Source: Macrobrachium rosenbergii
Taxonomy: Eukaryota > Arthropoda > Malacostraca > Decapoda > Palaemonidae
Assembly (NCBI RefSeq): GCF_040412425.1
Contig: NC_089795.1
Coordinates: forward strand, 80,005,163-80,069,162
Reading direction: 5' to 3'
Length of the DNA stretch: 64,000 bases
Position 1 is the first letter of the stretch; each line of letters begins with the position of its first letter. Of the stretch, positions 35,701-48,893 are shown in pieces. A program made the position numbers and the translations under genes. Below the pieces are notes generated by a model. It ran no database searches. It saw only the letters and a program-made list of their open reading frames with translations, and had not been told where the DNA came from.

Positions 35701-38700
35701 GAACCCAAGAGAAACAGAAACTAAAGTTAACTGTCAAGTTCAGACACTGTGCCACAGATTAATACCTGTACTACTGAAAGCCATGCACGCTAGCCACCAC
35801 AAATAACTGAATGTACTGTGGCAAGACTGAGTATGGTTTATCCATGGCAATGAATTCCATATTGCCCCTAAAACTACATAGGTGATAATGAAAGTTGAAA
35901 TTTAAGTGTTCCCAAGTTACTGGGAAGATGGGAATTTCCCACATGGGAATTCCCATCTTCAAAGTTAAGTTTTAAGTAATGTACTAGAAATACTGTGATT
36001 AGTTCAATAATATCCTCTTTTTACACAAGTAGAGAACCATGTTTACCTATTTCTTACCTACCCTAAGTTAAGCATGAAAAAACTCTTAATATATTTACAT
36101 TGACAAATTGCCCAAACCACCAGTGTATTACAGGAATATTTTCTTGTGTCTACTACTGACAATAACTTTTCCTTGAATCACCAATGCTGTTTTATTTATA
36201 AAGATTAGAATGTATTTTCACTGAAAATATTACTTAAGTTTCTCCTTTCCATCCATTTCCTTTGGTTTATTTCCACATGCCTGTCGCAAGTCTTTAATTT
36301 TACAAAATGCTTTCTTCTTCTCTCATTCAAGAACAGCCCTTAGAACAACACCTAGTCTAGAAATGTGACTTGGTGGTCTCATTAAACTGAAGAATGATAA
36401 CTGGCTCTATTTACACAGTCTTGATGAACAACTACTAGTCCACATCTACAAACTTGGAACAACTTTGATTTTATTTACACATATGAATCTGGCTACACAA
36501 ACTTCTGATTCTATTTACACATGAATCTGGCAACACACATTTCTGCATCAAGTTTAACTTATCTCAATTCACACTGTATCCAAGTACAAAATATTACGAA
36601 CCCTGTTACACAATGACTGGCAGATTTCTTAGAACAAAAAATATAACAAGTTACATGCAGAAAATTTCCTAAACCAATATTTAAGTTAGACTATATAATT
36701 TTTTTTTTTTAAATAAAGTAGCAGGCCTCAGCTAATTGAGTAAACAGAAAAATCAGTCAAAACAGCAGAAGTTTCAATAGGCAATTAAAAATTAAAACAA
36801 GACAAAGGAGAAGATATGTGTAATTTTGATGTTTGCCTTCCTAATCTCAAGAGATATTTTGAGCACTTCCCTAAACATCTTCATTTTACTAAATGTTGTA
36901 CACTAGGCTAAGGTACAGAATGTCCAAAACAAGATAATGGGTTTTTGGAGTTTGTTAATAACCAAGATTTTATTAAGTTTTCTAAATAACCAGTCCTCTA
37001 GTTTAATTTCAAAATATTTTACACAGTTCTTGAATTTTTGAAAAATGATCATCAATTGGTAGGCCAAGTACATGAAGAACATAAAATTTACAAAGGAAAT
37101 TTTCTGCCAGTAATAAAAAAGATAATTTTCTTGTTTTTATGGTAATATTAAAGTTATTTTATTGCTTAAAGGATTTTACTGGTTGAATTCCTTCTGCAAG
37201 TTTAGTTAATACTAGTCTGCAAATAAACTTATATGAGACTATTAAGAATTTCAAATTAACATTATTCAATGAAATTTCATTTCAGATTTACTTAAAGGTC
37301 TCAAAAATAAATTCTCTGGACTAATCTATATATCATAAGGCTTTTCCAGCAAATCTGATTCATTTTTAGTGGAAAATAATAGGTGAATGTAGATGTAACT
37401 TCATTCTGATTACAATACTGTATTAATAAAATTTGGTATTCTAGATGCTAATTAGGTTATTAATAAATGCCACATGGGATTTCACACTCTCCATTAACAT
37501 AATAAAAAATTTAAAAATCAAATGGCAGAATGAATAAAAACTTTTTGGCAGACAGCAGCAAGAATAAAAGCATAGCTGCTTCTAGCATACAGGCTCAAAC
37601 TGAGAACTTCTGACAACGAACAATTAACTACCACTTACTGGGACATTATTTATTATGAACTTCAGCGAAAGTTTACATTTAAATTCACGAATAAGGTTAA
37701 AAATACTAAAAAGTTTGTTAGGTGTTCTCTTATTACAAGTAACATAACCAGGGAAAGTAGTACTTACCTATGATGTTCAATACTGTCTAGACCATAAACA
37801 GGGATGTTTTTGAGGGAGCGTGCCATTGCATTGACATAAGGAGAACCTGCCACTGAGAAAGGGCAATATGGACTGAAGAAATATATCAGATGACAGGGGG
37901 CAGCTATTGACCTATTTGTTATATTAGAATTTCCTTGTAGAAGCTTCATAAGAAGCGTAGCATTGATGATCTGAAAGTATATGAGAATACATCAGTGACA
38001 TGGAAATTCCTCTCAGTACATCACATCTAATGGTTTTATTAAAATCAAACAGACAGCTAACATGAGCTTTTACTTCAAATAGTAACAAATTAAACTTTTA
38101 AGTAATTTCAAAAAGTTAAAAATATGGGGTCAGACCTTCTAAAATATTTTCTTAAAAAGTTAGCTAATTTCCTTTGGGGTAGTACTGTATTTACCTTTGC
38201 ATTTGGAATCTGATTGACTGACTGACTGGCCAGAAAGTTAGTTTTATAATGGAAACCAGATCCTTATATATTTTTATCTTGAAAATTCATAGTTGAAATT
38301 ATTGCTATTCTGATAACCTTTTTACACCTAAGCACAAGGGTTGGCCTTAGTGCTGGTCAGAATTCCTCCCATAGGTTTAACCTTTAATTCATTTATTCAT
38401 CATTTCTCATTCTTTATAATAAAGTCCAGTAATACTGCAAGCATTTATATGAATTTCTGAATTTTATCTCATCTGATGCCTTTTCATTTTTCAAAAAAGT
38501 AAAGATAGTACTGTAGAATTACAGTAACTTGCTGTACAAGAGAATACCTAGAACAAATCTTAAGTCCTTGTACAGAACTTTCTAAATAATGCATCTAAAT
38601 ATCAGTTTTGCTTTAATACCATACTGAAAAATGAATAATGTTACAATAAGTGGTTATAGAAAAAAACTATTTAACCAAACACAAATACCTACTGTACACT

Positions 38701-41700
38701 TTACAGTAATAATAATGTGGCATATAAAGAAAAATAATGTTCTGGCAAATGCAGGAGACAAAACCCTTCTTGAGTAAATTTTTTAGGCATTATTATAGAG
38801 GATTCTTTACTTTTTTAGGACTGTTGCTCCTTTTGTCAGAGGATAAGTAATTTAAGATCAGTCTTGTGGCTCTTTTATACAGTTTATGCTATCCTTACAT
38901 ATTTTCCAAACAGCCATCCATTTTGGGAATAAGAAAATAATCATAATATTGCCTCTTCATAACATGGCTTCAGAGTGTTCAATTACGACAATTCCAACAG
39001 GAATACCATATACAAAGTGTATCAGGAGTAACATATGTAAGCATAGACCACATAAGTATAACAAAAAGCAGGAGTATACACACAACAAAGTGTGAGAATT
39101 GCAACATTTCATATACTGTATCTAATAAATAGGTAGAAATTTAGACAAACCATTGATAAATGGTACATTTCTATTACTATTTATCCACTGTAATTGTTGT
39201 GCTTATTGTGTACTTTGTACTTTTTTGGCAGGAATTTACTGAGCATTGGATCTTGAAATTCTTTCAGCATGCACTGTAAATCTGGCTTGGATTTAGGTCA
39301 TGTTCAAGTATGAGCTTAGTGAAAATCTCACCATAACATTTGGCAGTGTTAACATCAGCTAACTGAAATTCTGCCACTAGTGATCAACCATCTAATTCCA
39401 CAATGGGCATCAAAGTTCATAAACCCTCCATCCAAAAAGGGACACAGCTGTGATATTCAACTCTTGATAAAACATCCTTCCTTTCTCTATGATGAATGGG
39501 GCTCAGATGAGCTTCCATTCAGCACATCAGGAAATAAACCATTTATACAACATCTGACCAGCGTGTCCAACTGAAAAGCGTCATCAAGACTTTCCACTGA
39601 GTCATCATGGAAATTCCAAGCTACAAATGCATGGAGAAACTGAGTTTACTTTGCTCCATTTAAGGATACCAACACCAGCATCCAGTTTTTAATCATTTTC
39701 TTTTCTTATAGGTTGGCAATATCCTTTGAGGGTACCACCTTTGGAAGTCATTGCATATCACAAAAAACAATTTTGTTCACAATTAGGTTTGCTGATATTT
39801 CATAACTGCTGTTCGACACTAAAGTAAATAGCAATAAGTAAGTGTATCACAGCATAAACTTTTTTTTGTAGTGACACTTTTATCTGCAAATCACAGATTT
39901 GCAAGCTACCAAACTAGCTTGATGAATGTAATATTAGATCTGTTTCATTTCTCACTTAAACTTTCTCCCAAGTGCTAGAAATAAGCAGCAGAGCCCAATG
40001 GAGGGAGATTAGCTTCCACCCTTAATTCCATTCTCTCAAAATAAACTGAATGGGGAAAAAATAGCTCAAATTTTGTCCCAAACAATTTGAAATTTTTCTG
40101 GACGGCCACAATGGAAATACAGTACTCCATTTGTGAAACCTGGAAAATCGTCAGGTTTCCTAAAGACTAGTTCTACACATGAACAAGAGCATTATAGGTA
40201 AAATATAAAAAATAGTTTAACTATATCATTTAGCTTAAATTCTCAGCTCTTATACAACGGGCCTATAACATTAGAAGAAATAATTCATGAATTTTCTAAC
40301 AAACTATACTGCTCACTCAAAATACCCTAGAACTAAAGACCAATGTCATTTTTACATATAATAACCCTTAACATTGTTTTAAAAACACTTATTACTTTTT
40401 CAGCATGGAACCAAATTAATCTCACCTCAACATCTCCTGCAGCAGATTCAGTTACATTCAGCTCAGAGCACACTGCTTTCTTGCTGATGTTGCTACCACT
40501 GCCACTTCCATTTTTATTACCATCTGCACTGCTGCCATCCAAACCATATTCTTGCTTCTCTGCCGAGCCTGAGGAAACCAGTATCTCTTCCTCGACCTTC
40601 AATTACATGACAAAGGCCATTATTTTTAAATTAGCTCTAATGTAGTCAAAAAAGACTGTTAACTAGCATCATTTATCCCCTTGAAACTCCTATGATCAAA
40701 ATGCAACAAACAGATTTTTCCCACTGCACCCAAAATTTTGTATACAATTTTTCCCAATGCACCCAAAATTTTGCATACAATCTACTCAGAACTCTGCAAA
40801 GACAGTAATTAATTCTTTTCTCCAACTACTTTTTCCATTGCAATTTTATGATATTTAGTTAATTTCCAACAGAAACTAATGTAAAGGTTCTCATGATGTT
40901 TTAAAATTTGAATTAAACATGCACCTTTAGGAATTATCTATTCTTTTCTGTTGAAACAGCACATACCATATTAAGTCCAGCTGGGGGTGGGTAGCTTTTC
41001 ATTTAATATAAGATTACAAATTTTGTCTTGCAAGGAAATATACCTTCTTAAAATTCATTTTAATCAAGTTATACCACTTCTGCTGTACTTGAACAACCCA
41101 CGTACACTGGATTTCCATAAAATCACAGTAGCATTTGCTTTGACAAAAATTACTGCAGAAGCAATTAAAAAATATCTGAGTCTGAAGTAGCCATTATAAG
41201 TTAGTTAAAAAGTTATCAATGGACATTATCTATATACTTGCTTATCTAGGACATCAGTCAAACTGGTGTAAATGAGTGAGTCCAAGTTAGTTTAGGTTTT
41301 GGGTGCTAGGGGTGTGTAGACCTAACAATAAAATAAATCCATGGGTTCAAATAGTATGGAAATCTTTTAGAAATCAAAAATGTCCTACATACTCAACCTG
41401 CTGTTTAAAAGCTAATAAGTATCATTAGCACAAATTGGCACTCACAACCCAAATTTATTCTAGATGGTCAATATTTTCTACAATAAAAGGGATTCACCAC
41501 TGCAATCACCAAGATAACAACGAGCTCCTAACTTACTAAGCAGTCTCAAAATCGACTTTGGCATTTCCATAACCCAACACTTCAGTTTAAGTAGAAACAT
41601 ACCTTGCTAAGATCAACCAATGAATGGTTGGTTGCTCATGTAATTTTAAATTTTCCCAGTGAAAAATCTATACAATCTCCTATGGTAGTTTATATATATT

Positions 41701-43785
41701 AATTTTTTTATGTTATCATTTGTAAAATTTCATAAAATTACACATTAGTGTGCATGACTACCTCTATGGCAATGTAAGGTATAATTTTAAAAGTATGCTA
41801 TGAAACATGCAATCCATTGATCAATACATGTACATCACAATGTGGAGAACACTGCAACAATCACTGTTGACAACTTCTAATAAAAAATGTCCTTTATGTT
41901 CACGGGAAGTTATCAGTTTAAAAAATCTTAAAAAATGCCTTATAAAAGACACCTTTTAAACTCAAAGTACACATGGTTGCAGTGCAAAAACAAAAATAAG
42001 TTGGCACCGCTACGCTCTCTTGGAAAATAAAAGGAGCTCCTTTAAAACCCTCAACAAACCCATGCTCCCCTTCCTCCTATGACGCTTCACCTGTCAACCA
42101 CTCAATGCAGTCAATTCTTTACTTCTACTGTCTATCTATTTTCTTTTCATGTGTCAATTTCATTTTGTAACATTTTCATAAGAAATTTTCAAATAATCGT
42201 GTACCATGTATTGTGTGTGGTTGGAAGGCTCTTCAAAATTCTGTATTATTTTTGAGTGGTAAGGTACATATACCTATTAAACCCATGACAAGTTTTCACT
42301 GTGTGATTTATTATACTATGATGTATTTTTAAAGAAAGAACCCATATCATATAACAAGGGATGCATGTACTGTAGTAGATTGAGAATAACAACCAAATAC
42401 TATATATTACATTTTGTGTCGTAACTTCTAAGTCATTAAATAGAATATTTCTTTCCACTCATGAATATACTACTATAAATAAAGAAAACATTTTAATCTG
42501 TCGGACATCAAACTCACCTCTTCATCCTCTCCCATACTAGCTTCAGTTACTGAGAAATCATTTGGCTGTTCGTCCTCATTATCAGTTAGTCCTTCAGGCT
42601 ACAGGAGAAATAAAATTTCCAAATTATTTCATAAACTTGATACTGTGGTAGAAAAATTACTTTTCTGACTATTTTGTATTAGCAGAAGTCACAACAAAGA
42701 TATCTATGTAAATGTAATTAATATAAAAAATATTTAATGCTTTACAGACACAATTCCAGAAATGCACTCTACAAGACACAAACCTTCAATTTCAGAAGTA
42801 TTTCCCTTAGGGGGACATTTCCCAGGTCTGGGTCCTGATTAGTTTTATCATCCTCCTCTCCATTTTGCATCTGCTCATCTGAGGATTGACTTGCTTCATC
42901 AATCCTTTGTTCATCTGAACCCTCTAATTTTTTTTCCTTTGAGTCATCAATATGTTCACTATCCTCAAGCTCTTCTTCCAAAGAGCTTTTATCACACTTG
43001 GAAGATTTATGATCACTGACCCCACAAAATTCAGTGTCTTCATCCTTCTTTGTTTGTTCTTCTAGCATGGAGAGTTCACTCTGATCTTCATCTTCCACAT
43101 CTTTACGAACACAAGACCCTTCATTTATAAGGTCACTGTGAACATCATCAGCTGTAGTTCCACCAGTTTTACATTCATGAGTCTCAGAGAACACAGATTT
43201 ACCGACCTCTTCTTCATCAAAATCATGGACTATCACTTCTTCAGGGGCTTGCTGACAGATACCCTCTGAATTTCTATATTCACAGTCATCATTGTCTTTC
43301 AGTGCTTGGACACTTGCAATTCCATAAAGCAGCAGAATCAAGCATATTTCTGAAATTAAGTAAAGGAATTAACTTGAACGAAAAGAATTTTTGTGTCAAT
43401 TAAAAATATTTCCATTTGCAAATTTTCTGTGCATTAAATTTAGGCTTTATAGCAGGTCTAAACAACCATAACATTTTCACCATCACTGAGTCAAGCTATA
43501 AAGTTGCAGGTGATGTCTTTTTAAGTAAATTCTAGGAGTTAATTTTTCCACAAAAGTTATCATATGCAAAACATATTCCAAAGATTGCACTTGTGATTAT
43601 ACACTAAACATACATATACATTTTCTATACATTATACATACATATTTTCCATGTTCACAGGGAAGTACAAACACTGTTTCATGACACATTGAATATAATG
43701 ATTTTATATAATTTTAGGTACACATACAAGAAGGCTTTTCCCAATGTTTTTAATACTTACTGAATAAAATAGGATGTTTCTTCAT
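32767..43785 (-). CDS. TXNDC15: Thioredoxin domain-containing protein 15 homologue, 7 coding exons
   Basis: Coding exons on the minus strand: 43785-43761, 43349-42784, 42598-42518, 40596-40426, 37970-37768, 34552-34378, 32940-32767; the stop TAA is at 32769-32767. All introns are GT-AG and phases agree, giving 464 aa. The N-terminus, split across exons 1 and 2, is a signal peptide (MKKHPILFKICLILLLYGIA). Residues ~25-225 form a low-complexity acidic region. The luminal thioredoxin fold spans about 305-390, with CPFS at 317-320 in place of CxxC and the cis-Pro motif GTP ending at residue 360. Possible N-glycosylation sites are NAT, NIT and NRS. One membrane segment (~421-439) precedes a short charged tail. 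The human protein is ~360 aa with CRFS at the same site, so the family lacks a full redox pair. TXNDC15 is a known ciliopathy (Meckel syndrome) gene acting in the secretory pathway. An acceptor (TTTTGTTTTACAG) six bases before the ATG implies an upstream untranslated exon. The extra length against the human protein is mostly exon 2. Confidence 0.93.
32950..34220. other. TXNDC15 intron 6
   Basis: AT-rich intron sequence. Chance frames only; no nested gene or element recognised apart from the exon-6 duplicate just beyond its right end. Confidence 0.6.
34227..34357 (-). pseudogene. Partial duplicate of TXNDC15 exon 6 with its own donor
   Basis: Downstream of exon 6 in the transcript direction lies a diverged copy of its last ~113 bases (parent 34378-34490). 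Both contain TGTTGG..TATAAT, ATGCAG(T/C)TATTG and GACCA(G/A)AGTATTA. The peptide echo is GFSGMQLLASFIHDADQSIS against the parental EFSVMQLLSFINHYTDQSIT. The copy has an extra frame-changing indel and an in-frame TAG at its end, and no usable acceptor of its own: the gap between copies is only about 20 bases. Its donor, CTAG|GTAAGT, is closer to consensus than the parental AGG|GTAGGT. Confidence 0.8.
35012..35200 (+). mobile_element. tRNA-derived SINE-like unit in TXNDC15 intron
   Basis: The sequence starts GGGTGGCACAGCTCACTGG, a tRNA-type A box (TGGCNNAG..), and has GGTTTCATCTC, a degenerate B box, about 35 bases later. A non-tRNA body with CCTCTCCTCACCAAGC follows. It lies antisense to the host gene. 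No intact cloverleaf, so not annotated as a tRNA. Confidence 0.45.
35924..35960. repeat. Near-perfect palindrome, 17-bp arms, 2-base loop
   Basis: GAAGATGGGAATTTCCCA (35924-35941) pairs with TGGGAATTCCCATCTTC (35944-35960) with a single bulged T and a CA loop. It lies in a TXNDC15 intron; function unknown. Confidence 0.85.
37980..42510. other. TXNDC15 introns 4 and 3
   Basis: AT-rich introns either side of exon 4 (40426-40596). A tandem duplication near 40715-40785 repeats TTTTTCCCA(C/A)TGCACCCAAAATTTTG. No nested gene recognised. Confidence 0.6.
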
Positions 43786-43799
43786 TTTGATCTGTAAAA

Positions 43800-46010
43800 C
43801 AAAAGGAAAAATCATTATTAAATAATCAAATGTAGCAAAAAATAATTTTAGCTGAAAGCTTTATTGCAAATTACAATAAAGATAATTAAACACTGCACTC
43901 TCCATAAGCAAAATATGTCATTCCACCCATAGTACATATTTAAGAATCTACAATATTAATAGTGCGCAAGAGCACAATTATACCTTAACCTTATGGCTTA
44001 TTGCAAAGCAAATTTATCTCAGGGAGATTTTTAAAAACTGGAGATGTTATGTCATCCTACTCCATTTGTATGGTGTTTTCCAGACAAGCTAAATCACAAG
44101 ATAAGGGACAATACAGTAACACATTTTAAGCATGAAGAAAAGTCAAAGAGGAAAATTTTAGCTACTGGTTATTTTTTGAATGTTGCAGGCCTCCAAATTC
44201 CGCTAAATGATTGTTTTTATGTAACATTATTAAAGCAATTTCCTAGAACCAATGCTGACATTAGAACACTGTATTCATAGATACCTTAATTTGAATGTTT
44301 TATTGAGTGATGAGTCAAATACCCACATAAAACTATTAACACATTATTCATAAAACTTCTTGATATGCATTTATATTTAGGGATTAGGAGTTACCACAAG
44401 ATATACAGTAGTACATATATTTTGATATCTAAGGGTTCTGATTAATTACAGAGGATTTTCTTGCTCCCCAGAAAATCAGTTTGCAAAAAACTCAATGCTG
44501 TACCAATATAGATGAAGAAGTTTCATGATAACTTTCACACTCTCATCCTTTTAACAATTTGGAATGAAGCAAATGAACAACCAAATGTAAATAAAAATAC
44601 ATCAAACACACAAATCCTTTATTCCCTTAGCACCTTACTATTATCTTGAGTATATTTGTATACCTCAAGATTACAAGATACTTTTATGTAAGTGCTACAT
44701 GTCAAACAAAATCCAAAACCAATAATCAAAATACATGGCACTCAAAATTCATTACCAAAAATATTCTACTAATTCTCATAATTAAATAATTCTATCAATT
44801 CCTACACTATTCAGTTACACTGAATTTACCACAAACCACAGAAAAAATCTTTGTGCTAACACAGCATACAATTTACTTCTCAAAATGCTTACTCTGAAAT
44901 TAGAACAACTTTCTCCAAAGATGATATACATTTGCTATGTTACATGTAAAAAGAGAATTAAAATGGCTATGTAAGATCAAATAATGCAGCAAGGTGAGAA
45001 AGAAAGACGGAACTACCACATCACCATTAATATTCTAGTTCAAGAAGGTTTTCCTTTCTGTGGGTTAGAATTGTGAAATGACCTACCAAATAAAAACCAA
45101 ATAAAATACTCTTATATCTTTTACAACTGAGACAACATTTTGTTGCTCAAAATTACAGAATTAATCATTTTTCTCAACTTGCTGACAATTTCCTCATTTT
45201 AGTGTGGATCAGAGGAGGAATATATTAACTCTTTATTTACTGTCCATACAGAACATCACTGTTATGGGTATCAGCTACAGAGGAAGGCTAAACCCATACA
45301 GTACTTGTTAGTGAAATAACCAACTGACAAGGATCTACCTCTGCCTTTTTGTGGCATACAAAAAGCATTGTTACCTACTTTCTAACTGGTGTCTATTCTA
45401 GCACTTCCCAATAAATTGCTATCTACACCCGCTAAATTCACTTTTCCCCATACATGGATACTGTACTGTAGCTGGTATTTCCTATTACGGTTAACTGGCA
45501 TTAAGGGGAGCGCCGATGCCATAAGGCCCCATTATAAAGTAAATGACTGTTTCTACCTTATCATTAAAGGGATTTGCTTCAAATTTTTACCACTTATTCT
45601 ACAACTAATATCGAAAATTCTCTTGTGGGGAACTTTAGAAACTCGACCTCTAAGTTCACCTGTTTAGCAGTTGAAAAAAATCATGATGTCACTTTTCAAA
45701 ATTATGTAAAATTAAAAGTTGCACAGAAAAGCAATTTTCCTGATGACAAAATAAAGATATATAGTTATACAGGTACTACACTTTGTAAAAGTTTCACTGA
45801 ATTTGGTTTAGTCTTCTTGGAGAAATAAGCATTTAGTTTTGAAAAATGTTTTGAGAAAACAGCAAAAGAAAAATATTTCTGGACTTTCAAAAATCCTGAG
45901 AGAATCTGGACATCTAGAGCAAGTTATCGCTATATCATTACCACCTGTTTTCTCTGACACGTTCCGTAGAAAGAATGGGATATTTTAGTGGGTGACTATT
46001 ATTTTTAAAT
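43800..46010. other. Upstream of TXNDC15 coding start; no coding gene seen
   Basis: The 5' untranslated exon(s) and promoter of TXNDC15 should lie somewhere in this or the following stretch, because the coding start sits six bases inside an exon. I could not place them. The sequence is AT-rich, with chance frames of up to 92 codons. Confidence 0.4.
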
Positions 46011-46027
46011 GAAATCTTGTTAACACT

Positions 46028-46540
46028 TTCACATGCTTTTTTTTACAGACTGTCATTCACAGTACCAGTTACAAACGGAATTATCCATGAACCAATATAA
46101 AAATTTTTTTAGCAATAATGTTTCAAGATATGTTTACAGTATTTACACATAAAACAGTCTACAACATTGAATAACTCAAACTTGACTCTATCCAGGACTA
46201 TTCATAGACTCTTTTATGTTTTTTACAACTTTTCGTTCATAGTGCCATACAAGCAATCAACAAAATTGTACATGAAGTAGCCTAAACATTTTTTTTTAGC
46301 AATAACATTTCCAGATATGTTTATTTACACATAAAACAGTCCAAAACGGTGTACAGTATAACATAACTGATCCTATCCTGAATTATTCATACAGAAAGTT
46401 TTTAGAAGTCTTTTTTACAATTTTTGGTTGTGTCAAACAAGTGATACACAAAACTGTCAATAAACCAATCTAAAAAAAATATTTTTTTTTAGCATTATTG
46501 CTTCAAGATATGTTTATTTAGACAAAGTTGAAAACTGTTA
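46028..46540. repeat. Three-copy tandem repeat, period ~190 bp
   Basis: Three diverged units share TTTTTTTAC(A), a run of A or T before AGCAATAA or AGCATTAT, the core TTC(A/C)AGATATGTTTA and, in the first two, CACATAAAACAGTC(T/C)A. The cores lie about 186 and 194 bases apart. There is no conserved frame. The copies are clearly older than the simple repeats. Confidence 0.75.
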
Positions 46541-46544
46541 AAAA

Positions 46545-48640
46545 CTAAAATTCGATAATTCCTCGAAATTCGGCAGTCTGCACGCCCCTTAAGTATTATA
46601 TTAACAAGTAATTATATGCCTTTACTAATGTTTCCGAGACTTTCAAAACATGCAGTTGGGAGGCATGCTTATCCCCTAACTTCTCAGGAAAAGAAACCGC
46701 AGAGACCTGGTATAGAAGATTTCAATACTACTCATAAAGCAGCCACAAGCTGGAGATCAATATTTAGGAGGAAAACAATGACCTTGCCTCTACCTAGCTT
46801 TAATATTGACCCTCTCTGATTAGTAAACATGTAGAAAGAGAGCAAGACTTGGGTTCCTCTTTAGAGGAGAGGTGAGACAAAAGTACTGAAATACAGAGTA
46901 AAGATGTAAGTTCATGTATTATAAGAATCTAGTCACAACATATTAAACAGTGCCAGTACAGACTTAGAGAGACCACAGCTATTACCATCACTCAAATTTC
47001 TGTTGTAATATAGGCTATCTCTGCAGCGCCAGTTCCAAATATACATGGCCACCAAAAGCTGCCAACATTTCAATTCTAACAATGATACAAGCTCACTGAA
47101 AATACTGAAGTTCCACAAGATTAAATCTCGGTTTATAATTCTGACCCCCCATTCCAAGTTTTGCTGTGAAAACATTTGTGCACAAAAAAATATTTTTAAC
47201 TGACCTTCTTAAAAAGTCAACTGGCTTTAATAACTATTCAATCTCGCGGGGAAACATTATCGTTAATCAATCAAAACAAACCATTCAGCAAACAGAGCAA
47301 ATTTGTATACAGTTGCAAATTTTAGGTACTTAATAGGAAAACATTACAATCATGATGAAAGAGCAACTCACTTTCTTACTTTGGAGTCACTTCATAAGAC
47401 TAGTACTATGATGCACTCTCAACATTCTCTGAAGTGTTCAATATGACTGAACTGTTTCATCTGACACATCATACTAAGATTATCACCATGATACAAATAG
47501 CTGCACCTATCATGCCTGTTATAATATAAACATTACAAATAGCTGCACTTATTATGACTGTAAAGACAAATTGCACCAGAATACAGTACCTGCCATAAGT
47601 AAATAACATTTTTCAATTAATCTTATAAGAATTCCTGTGTTCTGTACATTTGATTCTTGAGTTACCAATACAGTAATACTTTTTTCAACCAGTAAGTACT
47701 GTACCTAATTACATATCAATAACCTGAAAGGTATTAAGTTACATTTTACTTCATGTGCTTAAAAAATAAAACACCCATAAGAAAGCACACACATTTCATA
47801 GCAATACTACTCCCATTACTACTGTATTACTATTCTTACCTCTATGAGTAGAGCAAGACACACTACACACTAAAATCTTCAAACTACTATGTTAGGCTCT
47901 GTATTTAAAGTGGTAAGTAAAATCTACCTATGAAACTTTTGAGCTGAAAACACTGAAAGGTTAGATTATGAAACTAGTAATTCTGAGCAAAATCTTAACA
48001 ATAATGTATTCACAATGTGTCAAATACCCAACTGATAATAATCTTGTGCTACAATACAGCAGTTGGGATAGCAAATTAAGTAAATGACTGATCATCACAG
48101 ATACCCTCAATGCTAGGAATGAACAGGAAGGAAACAGGATACATACTATATCCAACATAGATGAACCAATCAAGAGAGCAACTACTAGAATCAGGCAAAA
48201 ATATCACAAATGTACATTAATGGCACCTTGTACAGTAAATAAATCCTAATATGGCATATAAAGCTTCTATGCAGAGGGTGAGTTACCATAATCCCTGCAA
48301 TGAATACAGTAGTAAGAAACAGCAATGTGAATTTAACCTTATTTCCCTTACCTCTGCCATTACACTCTTGAAACATCAACTCTCTATACACTTTTTTTAA
48401 ACAGTTTTTTGATCTGCTACTATTTTGGGAAGACCTGCATTCTTCCAATTTTGCTAGGATACCCAGTCCCAAGCTCTTCCTTTTTCTTGGTAGAATTTCC
48501 TAAATATTGCATTCATGAACCATTTTGATACTCCTACCTCCTCAGTTCTGTCAGAGTGCAGTGCAGTTAAAAGTGCATTGCGGTTAATAAAAATTACCCA
48601 TGTACTGTATCCGGTAAAAAGTGATCAATAGATTCTAAAC
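46545..48640. other. No gene supported
   Basis: AT-rich intergenic or 5' intron sequence between TXNDC15 and MMACHC, with a CATTACAAATAGCTGCAC/GATACAAATAGCTGCACC near-duplication at 47490-47550. Confidence 0.4.
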
Positions 48641-48651
48641 ATTTAGAGCAG

Positions 48652-48893
48652 TGTTTCCCATACTGTTTTCCACCCCCGGCCCCACTATAACTTTCAGAGA
48701 AACATATGTCCCACTGGTAGTTGAGAAAAAATGTAATTTTAACTTTATTTCTAATATATTCTATCTGAATTATTGAGCATGGAAAAATAAACATATTTAT
48801 TGATATCAAAAGAATACATGAAACATATTAGTTTAGTGAGAAATTTTCCCAGGTCCCACTGGCAGGGAGTACACCCTGAGTTGGCAATCACTA
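48652..48893. mobile_element. Possible hAT-like short element
   Basis: The left end CAGTGTTTCCCATACTG resembles the common hAT terminus CAGTGTTTCCC, and the right end GAGTTGGCAATCACTA is roughly its inverse. Both ends carry a GTCCCACTGG block (48708-48717 and 48853-48862). A clear target-site duplication was not found. Confidence 0.4.

Larger units (their letters stand above)
34570..37760. other. TXNDC15 intron 5
   Basis: A 3.2-kb intron holding a SINE-like unit (35012-35200), a near-perfect palindrome (35924-35960) and a duplicated TTTACACAT(AT)GAATCTGGC block near 36475-36535. The ORFs in it have no support. Confidence 0.6.
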
